DNA of 35,804 nucleotides from Candidatus Omnitrophota bacterium (GCA_023819225.1 JAMWCZ010000004.1:1-35804); one strand, 5' to 3'; positions 24,561-34,436 are shown, numbered from the stretch's first letter. Numbers and translations: made by a program. The notes: generated from the sequence alone by a model not told the origin.

Positions 24561-24607
24561 TTTTCTCTGTCTGTGTTTTTTTAATTTTTCAAACACTGGA
24601 GAGCAAA

Positions 24608-25105
24608 ATGACACTTAAAGGTAATGTACATAAATTCGGGGATGATATAAATACTGACTACATTATCTCAGGCAAGTATAAATTTAAAACACTTGATATG
24701 AATGAACTGGCTACGCATCTAATGGAAGACATAGTCCCTGATTTCTATAAAAAAGTAAAGGAAGGGGATTTTATTGTTGCCGGTAAAAACTTCGGATGTG
24801 GTTCAAGTAGAGAGCAGGCACCACTTGTTATAAAATATGCAGGTATTCCTGCGGTCATTGCTAAAAGTTTTGCAAGGATATTTTTCAGGAACGGTATAAA
24901 TGTGGGATTGGTTCTTATAGAGGCAGATACAGATGGTATTGATACAGGGGATGAAATAGAAGCGGATATTGAAAAAGGAGAGATAAGAAATATAACAAAG
25001 GGGACTTTCATAAAGTCATCGGTACTACCTGGTTTTATGTTGAAGATTATAAAATCAGGAGGAGTTGTTAACTATATAAAGGAAAATAAGGAATTTAAAT
25101 TATAA
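24608..25105 (+). CDS. leuD: Aconitase-superfamily small subunit (LeuD-like)
   Basis: 165 residues from the ATG at 24608, selected because GGAG lies 7 bases upstream; the open frame extends upstream to 24551 through a Phe-rich stretch that is really promoter and leader. [14 protein letters not shown] is the small-subunit N-terminus. [12 protein letters not shown] (Cys64, Ser66, Ser67) is the swivel-domain substrate loop, and [23 protein letters not shown] is the family's central block. It needs a separate large (Fe-S) subunit, which is not in the window. The partner downstream is an isocitrate-type dehydrogenase, so the enzyme could be isopropylmalate isomerase, homoaconitase or a split aconitase. 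Placement before ilvBNC favours leucine biosynthesis; placement before icd favours citrate. Confidence 0.85.
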   Translation: MTLKGNVHKFGDDINTDYIISGKYKFKTLDMNELATHLMEDIVPDFYKKVKEGDFIVAGKNFGCGSSREQAPLVIKYAGIPAVIAKSFARIFFRNGINVGLVLIEADTDGIDTGDEIEADIEKGEIRNITKGTFIKSSVLPGFMLKIIKSGGVVNYIKENKEFKL

Positions 25106-25117
25106 GAGGTGTTAATA

Positions 25118-26203
25118 ATGGGATATAGGATTACACTTATACCAGGAGATGGAATAGGTCCTGAAATTACCGATGTGGTAAAGGAATGTATAGAAGCAAC
25201 AGGTGTGGAGATAGAGTGGGATATACAGGAGGCAGGTGAATGTGCTATTGAAAAGTATGGAACACCTATACCAGAAAAGACACTTAAATCCATAGAAGAA
25301 AATAAGGTATGTCTTAAAGCACCACTTACCACACCTGTGGGTAGTGGCTTCAGAAGTGTGAATGTTTATATAAGGCAGCACTTTAATCTTTATGTTTGTC
25401 TCAGACCATTTAAGTTCTATGAGGGTGTAAGAAGCAGATACAGTAATATTGATATCATAGTGATAAGGGAGAATATGGAAGACCTTTATGCAGGAATTGA
25501 ATTTCAGCAGGGAAATAAAGAGACAGAAGAACTCATTGACTTTATAGAGAAAAAGATAGGAAAGCGGATAAACAGGGATTCAGGGATAAGCATAAAGCCA
25601 ATATCAATAACAAACTCTGAAAGGATTGTACGGTTTGCCTTTGAATATGCAAGAAAAAACAGAAGAAAAAAGGTTACGGCAATACACAAGGCAAATATAA
25701 TGAAGTTTACTGATGGGCTTTTTCTTGATATTTCAAGAAGAGTTGCACACGAGTACAGTGATATTGAATTTGAAGATAAAATTGTTGATAATATGGCTAT
25801 GCAACTGGTTCAGAAGCCCGAACTTTATGATGTGCTTGTATGTCCTAACCTTTACGGAGATATTCTTTCCGACCTGTGTGCCGGTCTGATTGGGGGGCTG
25901 GGACTTTCCCCTGGTGCCAATATAGGAGAGGATATAGCGGTATTTGAAGCAACACATGGCAGTGCGCCTAAATATAAAGGGTTAAACAGGGTGAACCCAT
26001 CTGCCTTACTTCTTGCCGGTATTATGATGCTTGACTATATCGGTGAGAGTAAAAGAGCAACAAAACTTGAAGAGGCACTAGCAGATGTGATTAAGGAAGG
26101 GTTGTATCTTACCTATGATTTCAGGGACCCTGGTGATACCAATTATGTCGGAACAAGAGAGATGGGAAGGGCAATTGTTGAGAAGGTAAGGGAGAAGATA
26201 TAA
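25118..26203 (+). CDS. icd: NAD-dependent isocitrate/isopropylmalate-family dehydrogenase, isocitrate type
   Basis: 361 residues from the ATG at 25118 (AAGAGGTG upstream; the GTG at 25109 is too close to that site). IPGDGIGPEI starts the beta-decarboxylating dehydrogenase fold. SGFRSVNVYIRQHFNLYVCLRP and IRENMEDLYAGIE (Tyr124) are of the NAD-dependent isocitrate/homoisocitrate type rather than LeuB, which has RE-x-TGG-x-YFG. HKANIMKFTDGLFL holds the catalytic Lys191. LYGDILSDLCAGLIGGLGL supplies the metal aspartates. ATHGSAPKYKG is the NAD-side loop. Likely reaction: oxidative decarboxylation of isocitrate to 2-oxoglutarate; homoisocitrate or 3-isopropylmalate cannot be ruled out. The stop overlaps the purA start by one base (TAATG). 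Confidence 0.82.
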   Translation: MGYRITLIPGDGIGPEITDVVKECIEATGVEIEWDIQEAGECAIEKYGTPIPEKTLKSIEENKVCLKAPLTTPVGSGFRSVNVYIRQHFNLYVCLRPFKFYEGVRSRYSNIDIIVIRENMEDLYAGIEFQQGNKETEELIDFIEKKIGKRINRDSGISIKPISITNSERIVRFAFEYARKNRRKKVTAIHKANIMKFTDGLFLDISRRVAHEYSDIEFEDKIVDNMAMQLVQKPELYDVLVCPNLYGDILSDLCAGLIGGLGLSPGANIGEDIAVFEATHGSAPKYKGLNRVNPSALLLAGIMMLDYIGESKRATKLEEALADVIKEGLYLTYDFRDPGDTNYVGTREMGRAIVEKVREKI

Positions 26204-27477
26204 TGATAACGGTTGTAGTAGGAACACAGTGGGGAGATGAAGGAAAAGGTAAGATTATTGATTATCTTGCCAAGGATGCTGATATTGTAGCAAGATATCA
26301 AGGTGGTGGAAATGCAGGCCATACTGTGGTCTTGAAAGATAAAAAGTATATCTTTCATTTAATCCCATCCGGTATTCTATATCCTGACAAGATATGTGTT
26401 ATAGGTAGTGGTGTTGTGCTTGACCCTGCATCACTTTTTGAAGAGATTGACTATCTTGAAAAAAGTGGTATTTCTGTGGACGGGCGGCTTTTCATAGCAG
26501 AAAATGCGCATATGACACTGCCATATCACAAGATACTGGACCAGATAGAAGATAAATTCCGTGGCAGGGGTGCGCTTGGAACAACAGGAAGAGGAATAGG
26601 AACAACATATGCGGATAAGTTTAACAGGATAGGTATAAGGGTTATTGACTTCCTTGAAGAAGATACCTTTATGGAAAAACTGAAGATTGCCCTTGAACTG
26701 AAAAACTATCTTTTCAGGGAATACTATAAAGAACAGATGCTCTCACCTGACAGAATTTATAAAGAAACAAAAATTTATAGAGACAGAATAAAAAAGATGG
26801 TGAAAAATATAGCCATCTATCTTAATGAAGAAATAGAAAAGGGAAAGAATATTCTTGCAGAAGGTGCACAGGGAACATTTCTTGACATTGACTTCGGTAC
26901 ATACCCCTATGTTACTGCATCAAACTGTATTGCAGGTGGTGTCTGTACTGGTTTGGGGGTCTCTCCCAAAAAAGTAAGTAGTATTATAGGAGTGGTTAAG
27001 AGTTATACTACCCGGGTAGGAATGGGCCCATTCCCTACAGAACTTAAAGGGATAGAAGGAGAAGTACTGAGAAAAACAGGAAATGAGTATGGGGCTACCA
27101 CAGGAAGACCGAGAAGGTGTGGATGGTTTGATGCCGTTCTGGTAAGGTTTGCTGCATCAGTTAATGGACTGGATGAACTTGTTATGACAAAATTAGATGT
27201 TCTTACCGGTATTGAAAAGATTAAGATAGCAGTGGCATATAAATTTGACGGTAAACTTTATAAGGATTATCCTTTAAATACAAAGGTATTTTCAAACTGT
27301 GATGTTGTATATGAAGAATTAGATGGTTGGAAAGATGATATATCAACAATTACAAGTTATAATAAACTTCCTGCTAATGCAAAAAAGTATATAGACAGAA
27401 TTGAAGAAATGATAGGAGTGCCAATAACAAAAATTTCTGTAGGGTCTTCCCGTGAACAGATGGTAATAAGAAAATGA
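26203..27477 (+). CDS. purA: Adenylosuccinate synthetase
   Basis: 424 residues, normal length. [20 protein letters not shown] carries the GTP-binding loop with catalytic Asp12. [10 protein letters not shown] holds His40. [51 protein letters not shown] and [11 protein letters not shown] follow in the standard order. It joins IMP and aspartate to adenylosuccinate with GTP in purine synthesis. It sits between icd and ilvB in a run of genes with overlaps or short gaps, so it appears to share the amino acid operon's control. Confidence 0.97.
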   Translation: MITVVVGTQWGDEGKGKIIDYLAKDADIVARYQGGGNAGHTVVLKDKKYIFHLIPSGILYPDKICVIGSGVVLDPASLFEEIDYLEKSGISVDGRLFIAENAHMTLPYHKILDQIEDKFRGRGALGTTGRGIGTTYADKFNRIGIRVIDFLEEDTFMEKLKIALELKNYLFREYYKEQMLSPDRIYKETKIYRDRIKKMVKNIAIYLNEEIEKGKNILAEGAQGTFLDIDFGTYPYVTASNCIAGGVCTGLGVSPKKVSSIIGVVKSYTTRVGMGPFPTELKGIEGEVLRKTGNEYGATTGRPRRCGWFDAVLVRFAASVNGLDELVMTKLDVLTGIEKIKIAVAYKFDGKLYKDYPLNTKVFSNCDVVYEELDGWKDDISTITSYNKLPANAKKYIDRIEEMIGVPITKISVGSSREQMVIRK

Positions 27478-27493
27478 AGGGCAAGGAGAAAAA

Positions 27494-29161
27494 ATGACTG
27501 GTGCAGAGATAATGGTGGAGGCGCTTAAAAAAGAAGGGGTTGATATTATATTTGGATATCCGGGGGGCGTGCTTCTTCCTTTATGTGACAAATTATATGA
27601 TAGTGGCATAAATGTTATACTTGTTAGACATGAACAGGGAGCAGCACATGCTGCAGATGGATATGCAAGGTCTTCAGGAAGGGTGGGTGTGTGTATGGCA
27701 ACATCAGGACCTGGTGCGACAAATCTTGTTACAGGTATAGCGACTGCCTATATGGATTCTGTTCCTGTTGTAGCTATAACAGGGCAAGTAGCCACACATC
27801 TTATAGGAAGTGATGCGTTTCAGGAGGTTGATATTACAGGAATAACCAGACCCATAACAAAGCATAATTATCTTATAAAAGATGTGAAGGATATAACAAG
27901 GACTGTTAAAGAAGCATTTTATATAGCAAAATCTGGCAGACCTGGACCTGTATTGATTGACTTACCTGTGGATGTTCAGAGGGCAGAGGGGAAATTTGAA
28001 TATCCTGATGAGATTGAGATAAGAAGTTATAAACCCACATATGAAGGACATCCATTACAGATAGAAAGGGCATGGAAGGCAATTAAAGAAGCGAAGAGAC
28101 CATTGTTTCTTGTTGGCGGTGGTGTAATAAGTTCAGGGGCATCAGAACACCTGAGAAATTTTGTTGAGAAGACAGGGATACCTGTTGTTTTTACTCTTAT
28201 GGGGCTTGGTAGTATCCCCGGAGACCATCCGCTTGCCCTCGGTATGCTTGGTATGCATGGAACAAAATATGCCAATTATGCTGTTGTTGAGTCAGACCTT
28301 TTGATTGCTGTGGGGTGCAGATTTGATGATAGAATAACCGGTAAGATTGAAACATTTGCACCCCATGCAAAAATTATCCATATTGATATAGACCCATCAT
28401 CCATAAGTAAAAATATAGTGGTAGATATTCCAATAGTTGGCGATGCAAAAAATATTCTGAGTAAACTTGTTGAAAATGCAGAGAAACTTCACATAGAAGC
28501 ATGGGTTAAAAAAATAATGGACTGGAAGGAGAAACATCCACTTACTTATGAAAAGAATGGGTTGAAGCCCCAGTATATTATAGAGAAACTTTCTGGAATG
28601 CTTCCAGATGATGCTATTATATGCACTGAAGTTGGACAAAACCAGATGTGGACTGCTCAGTATTATAAGTTCAGAAAGCCAAGGACGCTTGTAACATCCG
28701 GTGGACTTGGAACTATGGGGTTTGGTTTTCCTGCTGCAATTGGTACCCAGGTAGCAAATCCAGATAAGATAGTGTTGGATATAGCAGGTGATGGTAGTAT
28801 CCAGATGAATATACAGGAACTTGCCACTGCTGTTTATAACAAACTGCCTGTAAAAATTATTATTCTGAATAACCGTTGTCTTGGTATGGTAAGACAGTGG
28901 CAGCAGTTGTTTTATAAAAAAAGATATGCTTTTACCTGCCTTGAAGATGCAGAGCCGGACTTTGTAAAACTTGCTGATGCATATGGTGCTATTGGATACA
29001 GGGTTAATTCAACTGAAGAGTTTGATAAAATTATTCCCAAGGTGCTTAAAGAGAAGGAAAAGCCGGTACTTGTGGATTGCTGGATATGTGAAGAGGAGAA
29101 TGTGTTTCCTATGGTTCCTGCAGGCGCTTCATTAGACCAGATGCTTGAGGGCCTGGCTTAA
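27494..29161 (+). CDS. ilvB: Acetolactate synthase large subunit
   Basis: 555 residues. ThDP enzyme of branched-chain amino acid synthesis: [29 protein letters not shown] with the activating Glu47, [42 protein letters not shown], and the ThDP-Mg motif [15 protein letters not shown]...NN around 433-463. [15 protein letters not shown] is the usual C-terminal specificity segment of acetolactate synthases. Condenses two pyruvates, or pyruvate with 2-oxobutyrate. AAGGAG ribosome site. Followed by ilvN after 20 bases. Confidence 0.96.
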   Translation: MTGAEIMVEALKKEGVDIIFGYPGGVLLPLCDKLYDSGINVILVRHEQGAAHAADGYARSSGRVGVCMATSGPGATNLVTGIATAYMDSVPVVAITGQVATHLIGSDAFQEVDITGITRPITKHNYLIKDVKDITRTVKEAFYIAKSGRPGPVLIDLPVDVQRAEGKFEYPDEIEIRSYKPTYEGHPLQIERAWKAIKEAKRPLFLVGGGVISSGASEHLRNFVEKTGIPVVFTLMGLGSIPGDHPLALGMLGMHGTKYANYAVVESDLLIAVGCRFDDRITGKIETFAPHAKIIHIDIDPSSISKNIVVDIPIVGDAKNILSKLVENAEKLHIEAWVKKIMDWKEKHPLTYEKNGLKPQYIIEKLSGMLPDDAIICTEVGQNQMWTAQYYKFRKPRTLVTSGGLGTMGFGFPAAIGTQVANPDKIVLDIAGDGSIQMNIQELATAVYNKLPVKIIILNNRCLGMVRQWQQLFYKKRYAFTCLEDAEPDFVKLADAYGAIGYRVNSTEEFDKIIPKVLKEKEKPVLVDCWICEEENVFPMVPAGASLDQMLEGLA

Positions 29162-29181
29162 TAAGCCCAAAGGAGAGATAT

Positions 29182-29700
29182 ATGGTAGAAAACGGTGAAA
29201 AAGAGCAGAAGGCACATACAATAGTCATAGCGGTTGAGAATAAGTCAGGTGTGCTTGCCAGAATTGCAGGTCTTTTCTCTGCAAGGGGCTATAACATAGA
29301 CAGTTTATGTGTTTCTGAGACAGAAGACCCATCTATTTCCAAGATGACGCTTACAGTAAAGGGTGATGAACGGATACTTGAGCAGATTTATAAACAACTC
29401 AACAAACTTATTGATGTAATAAAAGTGTTTGACCTGACAGAGGGAGATTTTATTGACAGGGAACTTGCACTTGTGAAGGTAAAAACGCTTAACGCTGCTG
29501 CAAGACAGGATATAATGCAGATAGCAAGTATTTTCAGAGCAAAGGTTGTGGATATAGGCAGACAATCTCTTACCCTTGAAGTTGCGGGAAAGACATCCAA
29601 AGTAAATGCAATGATAGAGATGCTGAAAAGTTACGGTATAAAAGAGATGATAAAAACCGGCAAAATTGCTATGGCAAGGGAATTTAACCAAAAAAAATAA
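29182..29700 (+). CDS. ilvN: Acetolactate synthase regulatory subunit
   Basis: 172 residues. An N-terminal ACT domain (HTIVIAVENKSGVLARIAGLF, SARGYNIDSLCVSETEDP, SKMTLTVKGDE) binds valine for feedback inhibition. The C-terminal domain (ELALVKVKTLNAAARQDIMQIASIFRAKVVDIG) is the IlvN/IlvH extension. It binds and activates IlvB. The first ten residues are a hydrophilic extension before the ACT fold. GGAGAG precedes the ATG. Confidence 0.95.
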   Translation: MVENGEKEQKAHTIVIAVENKSGVLARIAGLFSARGYNIDSLCVSETEDPSISKMTLTVKGDERILEQIYKQLNKLIDVIKVFDLTEGDFIDRELALVKVKTLNAAARQDIMQIASIFRAKVVDIGRQSLTLEVAGKTSKVNAMIEMLKSYGIKEMIKTGKIAMAREFNQKK

Positions 29701-29724
29701 TCTTATAAATAAAGGAGGAAAGAT

Positions 29725-30723
29725 ATGGCGGCGAAAATATATTATGAAAAAGACGCAGATATAAATTTTTTCAAAGGGAAGAAGGTGGGAATTATCGGTT
29801 ATGGGAGCCAGGGCAGGGCACATGCATTAAACCTCAAGGATAGTGGTGTAGAAGTTCTTGTAAGTGAATTAGAAGGGACATCCAATTACAAAAAGGCGTT
29901 GGACGATGGATTTAAACCGCTTTCTGCTGCTGAAGTCACAAAAAAGAGTGATGCGATAATGATGCTGGTTCAGGATAATGCGCAGCCCTTTGTTTATAGA
30001 GAATTCATTGCCCCCAATCTTTCAGAAGGTAAAGCCCTGGGATTTGCACATGGTTTCTCTATCCATTTTCACCAGATAGTCCCTCCTTCCAACATTGATG
30101 TATATATGGTTGCTCCCAAAGGGCCCGGGGACCTTGTAAGAGACCAGTTTATACAGGGCAAAGGGGTTCCTTGTATAGTTGCTGTTCAGCAAAACTACAC
30201 AGGCAACGCTATGAAACTCGCACTTGCCTATGCTAAGGGGCTCGGTGGAACACGTTGCGGTGTTGTAGAAACCACATTTAAGGAAGAGACAGAGACAGAC
30301 CTTTTTGGAGAGCAGGTAGTGCTGTGTGGAGGAGCAACACAACTTATAAAATATGCATTTGAAACACTGGTAGAGGCAGGATATCAGCCAGAGGTTGCAT
30401 ACTATGAAACCTGTCATGAACTTAAACTTATAGTGGACCTTATCATTGAAAGGGGTATACAGGGTATGAGACAGGTTATCAGTGATACAGCAGAGTATGG
30501 GGATATGACCAGAGGCCCTGTTGTTATAGATGAAGGTGTAAAAGAAAATATGAAACAGGTCCTTGCGGATATACAGAGTGGTGCCTTTGCGAGAGAATGG
30601 ATTGTTGAAAATACTGTCGGTAGGCCTGTATACAATGCGCTAAAGAAACAGGCAGAACAGCATCTCATAGAAGAAGTCGGTAAAAAGATGCGGGATATGA
30701 TGCCCTGGCTGAAGAAGAAATAA
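29725..30723 (+). CDS. ilvC: Ketol-acid reductoisomerase, class I
   Basis: 332 residues, the short bacterial form. [22 protein letters not shown] is the Rossmann loop. [40 protein letters not shown] (metal Asp and Glu) and [21 protein letters not shown] form the active site knot. Converts acetolactate to dihydroxyisovalerate with Mg2+ and a nicotinamide cofactor. The cofactor loop ([10 protein letters not shown], residues 46-55) has Leu and Asn where NADPH-type enzymes with a loop of this length usually have Arg and Ser. AGGAGG ribosome site. Third ilv gene of the operon. Confidence 0.96.
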   Translation: MAAKIYYEKDADINFFKGKKVGIIGYGSQGRAHALNLKDSGVEVLVSELEGTSNYKKALDDGFKPLSAAEVTKKSDAIMMLVQDNAQPFVYREFIAPNLSEGKALGFAHGFSIHFHQIVPPSNIDVYMVAPKGPGDLVRDQFIQGKGVPCIVAVQQNYTGNAMKLALAYAKGLGGTRCGVVETTFKEETETDLFGEQVVLCGGATQLIKYAFETLVEAGYQPEVAYYETCHELKLIVDLIIERGIQGMRQVISDTAEYGDMTRGPVVIDEGVKENMKQVLADIQSGAFAREWIVENTVGRPVYNALKKQAEQHLIEEVGKKMRDMMPWLKKK

Positions 30724-30769
30724 CTGGAATTTCCTTCTCCTCAGGGGAGATAAGCAGGGTGGATTAAAA

Positions 30770-31327
30770 GTGCGTCTATTTATAGGAATTAGAATTCCTG
30801 ATGAGATAAAGAAAAAGATAGAAGAGACAGTTGTTTCTGACATCAGAAAGAAGATAAGAGAAGCACGGATAATCCCATCTGAAAATCTGCACCTTACTTT
30901 GAAATTTATCGGAGAGACATCAGAAAATAATATCCCTTATATTGAAAAAATCATCTCTTCTTCAGTGGAAAACTTTTTACCGATAAAAGCAATTATAAAA
31001 GGTACCGGTGTTTTCCCTGATAATAAAAGTGCGAGGGTCTTCTGGATAGGCATGGACTCTCAAGGTACTTTAAAAAAACTCAACAACATCATTGAAACCG
31101 AACTTGATAAGACAGGGATAAGCAAAAAAGAAGGCAGGTTTAAAGAGCATATAACCATAGCCAGATTTAAGTCAGTTCCTAAACTCTCTTCCCTGGGAGA
31201 AATTCTTGAGAGATATAGCGATGAGGTCTTCGGAACGATGGATATAATAGAAATTGAACTTATCAAAAGCGACCTGAAAAGTTCTGGAGCGATGTACACT
31301 ACCATTTTTAAAACACCGAGAAAATAA
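30770..31327 (+). CDS. thpR: RNA 2',3'-cyclic phosphodiesterase (2'-5' RNA ligase family)
   Basis: 185 residues, GTG start. RLFIGIRIPDEIKKKI is the ThpR N-terminus. Two HxTx motifs are present, HLTLKFIGE (His41) and HITIARFKS (His127), both catalytic, and VFPDNKSARVFWIGM lies between. It opens 2',3'-cyclic phosphates on RNA ends; the in vivo role is unclear. It begins 47 bases after ilvC, probably as the tail of that operon. Confidence 0.9.
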   Translation: MRLFIGIRIPDEIKKKIEETVVSDIRKKIREARIIPSENLHLTLKFIGETSENNIPYIEKIISSSVENFLPIKAIIKGTGVFPDNKSARVFWIGMDSQGTLKKLNNIIETELDKTGISKKEGRFKEHITIARFKSVPKLSSLGEILERYSDEVFGTMDIIEIELIKSDLKSSGAMYTTIFKTPRK

Positions 31328-31342
31328 AAGAGAGGAAGGGAT

Positions 31343-32077
31343 ATGAACAAAGAGAGAATAAATAAAGAAAAAAGATTGTTTGTACCAAAAGAAGTGGTTG
31401 CTACATATACAAAGACGCCGGTTATTATAGATGGTAAACTTGATGACTATGCATGGAAGAAGGCGGTTCGTTATAAATTGTCTCTGAGCAGAGACAGGAA
31501 ACCTGATATTCCACAGGAAGGTGGTGAAGTGATGCTAACGTGGGACGATGAACATCTATATATAGGGGCATATCTTATTGATTCTGATATAGTCCAGAAA
31601 GGGGATGAAGACCAGATGCACTTTTATACTACGGGTGATGTACTTGAAGTTTTTCTTAAACCGGATATAGAAGAATGGTACTGGGAACTCTATGGAACAC
31701 CAAATAACAAAAAAACCGTCTTCTGGTTCCCTTCCCGTAAATTTCTGGGTATCTTCCGTAATATGGACAAATGGATGAAGGATATGGTTGATATGAAGGT
31801 GGCAGCACAGATAGAAGGTACATTGAATAACAGTAATGATAAGGATAGATACTGGACGATAGAGATATCTCTGCCTGTGAGGAATATTGCCCCATGGTAT
31901 ATGTTTACTCCGAGGCAGGAATATTACTTCGGTCCGGGTTCTGAATGGAGGATACTCATTTCCAGATATAATTACTCAAGGTATCTTGAAAAAGAAGAAT
32001 TAAGTATGTTTCCGCAGTTATCACAGACAAACTTCCATTTTCTTGAAGAGTACGGAGTCATCCGTTTTAAAAGATAG
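31343..32077 (+). CDS. CBM9-like carbohydrate-binding domain protein
   Basis: 244 residues without a signal peptide. TPVIIDGKLDDYAWKKA, VMLTWDDEHLYIGAYLID, TGDVLEVFLKP and RYWTIEISLPVRNIAP are the sequence landmarks of the family-9-like carbohydrate-binding module (DOMON-like fold) used as a stand-alone domain. No catalytic domain is attached. It starts 15 bases after thpR behind GGAAGGG, so it may be read through from that transcript, but its theme matches the convergent GH99-like gene five bases downstream. Confidence 0.75.
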   Translation: MNKERINKEKRLFVPKEVVATYTKTPVIIDGKLDDYAWKKAVRYKLSLSRDRKPDIPQEGGEVMLTWDDEHLYIGAYLIDSDIVQKGDEDQMHFYTTGDVLEVFLKPDIEEWYWELYGTPNNKKTVFWFPSRKFLGIFRNMDKWMKDMVDMKVAAQIEGTLNNSNDKDRYWTIEISLPVRNIAPWYMFTPRQEYYFGPGSEWRILISRYNYSRYLEKEELSMFPQLSQTNFHFLEEYGVIRFKR

Positions 32078-32082
32078 GTTTG

Positions 32083-33249
32083 CTAATTTTCAAAAGATTG
32101 AAGTGCCGATTTTAACACTTGAAGGTATGAAGTTCCATATTTTCTTTCAGGTAGTAGATACATTCCTTCTGTCCACTCGTTCCATGCGTTAATAAAGATA
32201 GCCCGCGGTTCTCTGTTTTTACGGCTCTGGTTTATAGCTGCTTTGCAGAGTTCTTCAAATTTTTCAGGTGTATTACCTGTAACGATAGGTTCGTAATGCA
32301 GTTTTTTAAAGTCAAAGGGCAGTTTCACTCCTCTATGCCATCTTGGTGTTACATCACATCCAAAGGTAATCACAGGAAAATGGATAAGACCTTTTTCTTC
32401 TATTTTTCCCCATGAGTATTTATGAGAGGCAATGACATTTTCATATGGTACAACGGGCATTAATTCCGGAAGAGAAAGATAATCAGGTGTCCTTACAATA
32501 TTATATGCAAATATCGCTGAAAAACCAAGTGCTTCGGCATCAGGAATTCTGTCCCATCCACAGCAATATATATTATCTTCACAGCAACCGATATTTGCAA
32601 CAAACCAGATTCCGGGAAATCCCCATTTCTTTGCACAATCATTCATTCTTTGAAGAGATTCTTTAGCTCTTTCCTTTCCACCCAAAAGTGTGGTAAATGT
32701 GGATATATCGTAGATGATAAAAACAGGCATTCCATTTATCTTCCAGTAATTTTCTTTTAGAAAATAATTTTCACAACAGTAATTACAGGCATCTTCTGTA
32801 TCTGCAATCCAATGTCTTATCGGCAGCCATATATGCTGTCCTGCCATTCCTGGAATACCTGTGACTGCAGGCCAGGCGCCCCAGGTATGATTAGCCCACA
32901 TTACACAGAACTTTAACCGTTTAGAGTTATCCGCCTTCAAAAAACCTTTTTCAAGTGCATTTGAGAGAAATCTTACTCCGCTATACCAGTACCAGTCAAA
33001 CATAAAAACAGTAATACCGTGGTCGGCAGCAAGGTCAATCTGTTTTTCTGCCCATAAGGGATTGCTCTCATCAAAGTATCCCCATTCAGGAACCTTTGGT
33101 TGATGATGTTTTTCAAACAATGGTTTTGCAGTTTTTACCAGTTCCCACTCTGTAAATCCCTTTCCATACCATGACTGGTAATGGGCATCAGGATGCCAGC
33201 TTGGGAAATAGATAACGACAACCTCTCCTTTGTAATTTTTATCTACCAT
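32083..33249 (-). CDS. Glycoside hydrolase family 99-like (WbsX-type) protein
   Basis: 388 residues, single domain. VVVIYFPSWHPDAHYQSWYGKGFTEWELVKTAKPLF is the signature N-terminus of GH99-like/WbsX proteins. GITVFMFDWYWYSGVRFL, KFCVMWANHTWGAW, INGMPVFIIYDIS and the C-terminal AIFINAWNEWTEGMYLLPE follow in family order; the WNEWxEG glutamates are the usual catalytic candidates. It lacks a signal peptide, so it acts inside the cell or on imported or lipid-linked glycans. It follows the Gfo/Idh/MocA gene by 15 bases; the pair probably processes one sugar substrate. Confidence 0.85.
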   Translation of the reverse strand: MVDKNYKGEVVVIYFPSWHPDAHYQSWYGKGFTEWELVKTAKPLFEKHHQPKVPEWGYFDESNPLWAEKQIDLAADHGITVFMFDWYWYSGVRFLSNALEKGFLKADNSKRLKFCVMWANHTWGAWPAVTGIPGMAGQHIWLPIRHWIADTEDACNYCCENYFLKENYWKINGMPVFIIYDISTFTTLLGGKERAKESLQRMNDCAKKWGFPGIWFVANIGCCEDNIYCCGWDRIPDAEALGFSAIFAYNIVRTPDYLSLPELMPVVPYENVIASHKYSWGKIEEKGLIHFPVITFGCDVTPRWHRGVKLPFDFKKLHYEPIVTGNTPEKFEELCKAAINQSRKNREPRAIFINAWNEWTEGMYLLPERKYGTSYLQVLKSALQSFEN

Positions 33250-33264
33250 CTATCACCCCTTTAT

Positions 33265-34257
33265 TCAAAAAAGCCTGATAGAAACAGGTATTCCATTTTT
33301 TGCTGATTCTATAGATGTAAATACCATAGATAAACTGTAAAGATTATCCTTCCCACTTGTCTCTGGCTCTCTATTTTCCTTTAAGGCACAGTAAAACTCA
33401 TACAGGGAAAGGTATCTATCCTCTCTTTCCATTTTTATTGGCTCAATTTCTTCTGTTTTTCCATTTGATATAAAGTATATCCTGCCATTCTTCCATACAA
33501 TAGAACCTTTTTCTCCATATATTTCCCAGTCTCCATCCCATGATGTCTCTCTTCCTGTACTTACCCAGCTACCGGAATATGAAACCTGGATGTTATTGTT
33601 AAATTCAATTGAGAGATTAACAGATGCATCTCTTTTAAACCAGCTCCAGTAGGGATTCCAACTTTTTGCGTATAGAGATACAGGATTTTCTCCTGTGATA
33701 TACCTCATCAGGTCAAAGTGATGGATTGCCATATCAATTAAAAGGGGATATTCCATCTCTTCCCTGAAGCCACCAAAATGAGGTCCTTTCTGAAAATTTA
33801 TTGTTGCATAACCTATCCTACCAATAATACCATTTTCAATAACATTTCTTATAGTTCTTGGTTGATTTCTGTATCTATAATTCTGACTCACCATAAGTTT
33901 TTTACCTTTCTTTTCAGCATAGGAGACCATATCCTGTGCATCTCTTATATTATTTGAGAGAGGTTTCTCTACAATGACATTCAACCCTGCATCAAAAGCA
34001 AGCAAAGAGACATTTTTATGAAACTGTGGTGGTGTAGCATTCATCAATGCAGAAGGGTCTGTTTTTTTAATAGCTTCTTCTATGGATGTGAAACACTTTT
34101 CTTCTGGAATATTGTATTCATGTGCCACTGATTGAAGAGTTTCTCTATTTATATCCACTATACCAGCCAGTTCCCATTCCGGAGATTTTTTTATAATCTC
34201 AATCCAGCTTTTTCCAAAGTTTCCGGTCCCGACCTGCAAAATTTTTATCTTTCCCAT
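33265..34257 (-). CDS. Gfo/Idh/MocA-family NAD(P)-dependent oxidoreductase
   Basis: 330 residues from the ATG at 34255-34257, with GAGG in the upstream GGGGTGAGGAAA tract; a GTG at 34272 is too close to that site. ILQVGTGNFGKSW is the Rossmann motif (Gly10, Gly12, Gly15). VIVEKPLSNN contains the conserved EKP, and MAIHHFDLMRYITG carries the catalytic D-x-x-x-H-x-x-D-like segment. Oxidises or reduces a hydroxyl on a sugar or inositol; substrate unknown. The ribosome site lies at the edge of a CCTCACCC-type repeat. Co-directional with the GH99-like gene. Confidence 0.88.
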   Translation of the reverse strand: MGKIKILQVGTGNFGKSWIEIIKKSPEWELAGIVDINRETLQSVAHEYNIPEEKCFTSIEEAIKKTDPSALMNATPPQFHKNVSLLAFDAGLNVIVEKPLSNNIRDAQDMVSYAEKKGKKLMVSQNYRYRNQPRTIRNVIENGIIGRIGYATINFQKGPHFGGFREEMEYPLLIDMAIHHFDLMRYITGENPVSLYAKSWNPYWSWFKRDASVNLSIEFNNNIQVSYSGSWVSTGRETSWDGDWEIYGEKGSIVWKNGRIYFISNGKTEEIEPIKMEREDRYLSLYEFYCALKENREPETSGKDNLYSLSMVFTSIESAKNGIPVSIRLF

Positions 34258-34266
34258 TTTCTTTTT

Positions 34267-34330
34267 CCTCACCCCTTGCGACAGTCCGCCACTGTCTCAG
34301 TGATGAAAGAGAAGAGGGTGCAGGGTGAGG
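34267..34330. repeat. CCTCACCC palindromic repeat with a nested hairpin
   Basis: Outer arms CCTCACCC (34267-34274) and GGGTGAGG (34323-34330) enclose a separate perfect hairpin GACAGT (34280-34285)/ACTGTC (34291-34296), loop CCGCC. Further CCCACCCTACC-type sequence continues to about 34372. Related to 3071-3155 and 8294-8347 but with a different centre. Confidence 0.5.
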
Positions 34331-34403
34331 GTGTGACCTTTCCTGTGCCCCCCACCCTACCTTTATCCTCATGCCTAAGGTATCTCAAATTCTGTAAATA
34401 AAA

Positions 34404-34420
34404 TTCTATTGTTAATAGAA
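34404..34420 (-). terminator. Possible weak terminator after the minus-strand TA block
   Basis: TTCTATT / AATAGAA with loop of three, a 7-bp AT-only stem. On the minus strand it runs into TTTTATTT. It is 17 bases beyond the end of the methylase remnant. The low stem stability makes it tentative. Confidence 0.3.
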
Positions 34421-34436
34421 CCGATAAAACGATAAT

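Noticed and set aside
24492-24607. Leader-peptide attenuator or riboswitch before the leuD-ilv operon
   Set aside because: No run of Leu, Val or Ile codons with alternative hairpins and no recognisable riboswitch core in the roughly 40-base leader.
29305-29823. 172-codon open frame antisense to ilvN
   Set aside because: Entirely shadowing ilvN and the ilvC start; Phe/Tyr/Cys-rich translation with no family features.
30022-30417. 131-codon open frame antisense to ilvC
   Set aside because: Shadow of a conserved gene; composition typical of reverse-strand artefacts.
30724-30769. Terminator between ilvC and thpR
   Set aside because: The short TCTCC/GGAGA hairpin has no T-run and the gap is only 46 bases; read-through is more likely.
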